The notes beneath the pieces were generated by a model. It worked only from the letters and a program-made list of their open reading frames with translations, did no database searches and was not told the origin of the DNA. This document shows positions 5,550 through 6,755 of a stretch of DNA of 6,755 nt, piece by piece (position 1 is the stretch's first letter; every line of letters starts with the position of its first letter). This stretch comes from an uncultured Chloroflexota bacterium (GTDB lineage: Bacteria > Chloroflexota > Limnocylindria > Limnocylindrales > CSP1-4). Both the position numbers and the translations under genes were made by a program. The stretch spans positions 1 to 6,755 of the forward strand of contig CAIYQJ010000402.1 in assembly GCA_903928275.1 (NCBI GenBank). The letters are read 5' to 3'.

Positions 5550-6017
5550 ATGGTGCGGTTCATGCAGGGGAGTACGTCGAGGCGGGCTGCCCGGATCTCG
5601 GGTCGGCCGAACGGCATACGGGAGACCGATCGCCAGGCTGCCGGCGTAGCGACCGCCGCCGCGCAGCCGGCCGCTGCCGCGGCTCCGTGGTCGGATCAGG
5701 AGCGCCTCCGGGAGCGTGGGAGCCCCCTGACCGGCAAGGACGGGATGACGCCGTGCTCCTTCAAGAAGGACTCGCCGAACGCGAGCGTCTGCATGGGCGC
5801 GTTCGCCACGAACTGGCCGCCTCTCACACTCGCTCCGGGCGACTCGACCACGTCCGGCACCGGCGTGACGGGCAGTCTCACGACCTGCACGCGGACGGAC
5901 GGCACGATGCAGGTCGCCTACGTTGGTGCACCGGTCCACTGCTTCGCCGCCGACACGAAGGCCGGCGACACCAACGGCCAGGACGTCAACGACGTCTGGT
6001 CCGTGGCGCAGCCGCAG
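5550..6017 (+). pseudogene. Decayed PF03640-repeat gene
   Basis: From about 5718 the frame reads as a PF03640 protein: GSPLTGKDGMTPCSFKKD, NWPPLTLAPGD, GTGVTGSLTTCTRTDGTMQV, FAADTKAGDTNGQDVNDVW. Against the family pattern (and the intact copy at 2787-3416) many conserved positions are damaged: LYTF has become PCSF, the second Cys of the C-x3-C pair is Phe, the Phe before TR is Cys, and GKPLYFF has become GAPVHCF. The upstream 50 codons show no signal peptide or lipobox, the ATG at 5550 has no ribosome site, and the frame has no stop after the domain, running on through the tRNA gene. An in-frame ATG at 5466 opens a short hydrophobic run (MVTLLGLVPS) that ends at TGA 5496-5498, possibly the remains of a start. 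The copy is divergent from the sigma gene. An intact, diverged short gene is the alternative, but loss of export signal and stop makes it unlikely. Confidence 0.65.
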
Positions 6018-6205
6018 GACTCGAGCAGCCTGGCGGGATGCCCCCTGCGGCGACCGAGGCCGGCGTCGGCCACGGATCGGGTTCGGCCGATCCGCAGCGT
6101 CCTCAACGGCCGCCTGGACCGCGTTGCCGGCCGCTCCACATCGCCGGGTCGGTTCGTCTCGGCATGCCGCCTGCGGAGCACGTCCGGCCTGCCCGGCGAG
6201 CGGTG

Positions 6206-6211
6206 TAGGCT
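6206..6211 (+). promoter_or_regulatory. Possible -10 element for tRNA-Pro
   Basis: TAGGCT lies 54 nt before the tRNA and fits the TANNNT pattern common for high-GC stable-RNA promoters. No good -35 hexamer is seen 17 nt upstream. It is the only AT-containing hexamer of this kind in the gap between the decayed gene and the tRNA. Confidence 0.35.
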
Positions 6212-6225
6212 ACCCTTCGGTCGTC

Positions 6226-6254
6226 GCTCGCGGAAGCACATGCGCTTCGCGAGC
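6226..6254 (+). other. Hairpin in the tRNA-Pro leader
   Basis: GCTCGC plus GAAGC (6226-6237, with one bulged G at 6232) pairs with GCTTC plus GCGAGC (6244-6254): 11 bp with a 6-nt loop. It ends 11 nt before the first tRNA base. It could be a 5' leader structure removed by RNase P or the end of an upstream transcript; no U-tract follows. Confidence 0.45.
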
Positions 6255-6265
6255 ACGAATCATGT

Positions 6266-6340
6266 CGGGGTGTGGCGCAACGGTGGCGCACGTGCTTTGG
6301 GAGCACGAGGATGTGGGTTCGAATCCCACCGCCCCGACCA
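6266..6340 (+). tRNA. tRNA-Pro (anticodon UGG)
   Basis: A complete cloverleaf is visible. The acceptor CGGGGTG pairs with CGCCCCG (one G-U), followed by discriminator A and an encoded CCA at 6338-6340. The D stem is GCGC/GCGC. The anticodon stem CGTGC/GCACG encloses TTTGGGA, with anticodon TGG at 6298-6300 and G37 after it as usual for proline tRNAs. The variable loop is AGGAT and the T arm is GTGGG-TTCGAAT-CCCAC. It would read CCA and, by wobble, other proline codons. No direct copy of its 3' end is seen elsewhere in the window, so there is no evidence here of an integrated element bounded by it. Confidence 0.97.
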
Positions 6341-6383
6341 ATCTCGCGGCCATTCGCCGCCGCACGCGATGCCCTCTCGCTCC

Positions 6384-6409
6384 ATACATGGACGAAATAC
6401 ATGGACGAA
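6384..6409. repeat. Two tandem copies of ATACATGGACGAA
   Basis: Two exact 13-bp copies abut at 6384-6396 and 6397-6409. They are AT-richer than the surroundings and lie 43 nt after the tRNA. The second copy runs into the left arm of the hairpin at 6406-6440. A local slippage duplication or the footprint of an excised element would both fit. Confidence 0.8.
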
Positions 6410-6440
6410 GCCCCCGGTCGACGAGCGACCGGGGGCTTCG
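6406..6440. terminator. Strong hairpin between tRNA-Pro and the Ig-like gene remnant
   Basis: CGAAGCCCCCGGTCG (6406-6420) pairs perfectly over 15 bp with CGACCGGGGGCTTCG (6426-6440) around a 5-nt loop. It lies 65 nt after the tRNA and 56 nt after the stop of the converging minus-strand gene, so it probably serves both as a bidirectional terminator. Neither side has a long T-tract, though on the minus strand a TATTTC stretch follows within 12 nt. Confidence 0.8.
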
Positions 6441-6496
6441 CATCTGCCACCGGACGGCGTCCGGCGCGCGAGAGGGCCGCGAGGGCCCGGACGCGG

Positions 6497-6755
6497 TCAG
6501 TTCACGTTGTAGAACTGGCTGGGGGACCAGAAGCTGTTCGCGTTGACGGGCGTGGGCTGTGCCTGCGCCCGGACGTAGAAGCTCCCGGCGCTGCTCGCGG
6601 TCCAGGACCAGGTCGCGACGCCGTTGCTGTCGATCGTCCGGTTGGTGGTCTGGGCGAGGACCCAGCTGCTGCCGGACCGGCGGTAGAGCTCGAAGGCGAC
6701 GACCGCCTACTGGAGCTCGGGGCGGGCCGGGCGGACGGTCGCGGTGAACGTGGTC
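6497..6755 (-). pseudogene. C-terminal end of an Ig-like surface protein, interrupted by TAG
   Basis: Read on the minus strand, one frame gives TTFTATVRPARPELQ, a TAG codon (6709-6707), and then FELYRRSGSSWVLAQTT, WSWTASSAGSFYVRAQAQP and the end SFWSPSQFYNVN with TGA at 6499-6497. The alternating Ser/Thr/aromatic pattern, FELYR, and GSFYVRAQAQ look like the last beta-sandwich (Ig- or fibronectin-like) domain of a secreted protein. Reading continues in the same frame with protein-like content on both sides of the TAG, so a nonsense mutation (one base from CAG) is the simplest reading, with a sequencing error as the alternative. No start codon with a ribosome site follows the TAG. The N-terminal bulk lies beyond the window, so the full protein and its role are unknown. 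Confidence 0.6.

Noticed and set aside
4736..6208. Long plus-strand open frame of 490 codons
   Set aside because: It runs antisense to the well-supported sigma factor and then through the decayed PF03640 gene in the wrong frame; composition is Arg/Gly-rich as expected for a GC-rich shadow.
6018..6512. C-terminal extension of the plus-strand PF03640 frame
   Set aside because: It continues through a complete tRNA-Pro on the same strand and the downstream hairpin, so it is not coding.
1..6755. CRISPR array, IS element or phage genes
   Set aside because: No regularly spaced repeats, transposase, integrase or terminal inverted repeats were seen on either strand.

Overview
The window is very GC-rich, with compact genes, GTG and TTG starts, and alanine/proline-rich secreted proteins. 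An ECF sigma factor with an RskA-type anti-sigma partner, a CCA-encoding tRNA and several PF03640 secreted-repeat proteins suggest a high-GC Chloroflexota lineage (Limnocylindria/Ellin6529-like) or an actinobacterium. That placement is inference from composition and gene content; no marker gene settles it.

Layout. On the minus strand, read from high to low coordinates: ECF sigma factor (4556-5413), its membrane-bound zinc-finger/RskA anti-sigma factor overlapping it (3679-4569), a membrane-anchored PF03640 protein (2787-3416), a cupredoxin lipoprotein with an amicyanin-type copper site (2234-2629), a CaCA-superfamily cation exchanger (691-1965), and a second secreted PF03640 protein running off the left edge (1-452). 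To the right lie a decayed third PF03640 copy on the plus strand (about 5550-6017), tRNA-Pro(UGG) (6266-6340), a strong hairpin (6406-6440), and the C-terminal end of an Ig-like surface protein on the minus strand carrying an in-frame TAG (6497-6755).

The most informative element is the leader of the exchanger gene. It carries a yybP-ykoY (Mn2+) riboswitch (2035-2135) with the GGGGAGTAG core, the CACCGGCTT segment, GATGAGACC, and a 6-bp P1 helix. It is followed by a terminator-like hairpin that reuses the P1 3' strand (2013-2039) and then by a hairpin that buries the Shine-Dalgarno sequence (1969-1996). This makes the exchanger a candidate Mn2+ exporter, although its second alpha repeat departs from the usual CaCA ion-binding signature.

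How the genes may work together (inference): the sigma/anti-sigma pair senses an envelope signal and controls exported proteins of the PF03640 and copper-protein type. The exchanger next door is controlled separately by metal through its riboswitch, so the locus looks like an envelope redox/metal homeostasis region. The right end shows gene decay around a tRNA.
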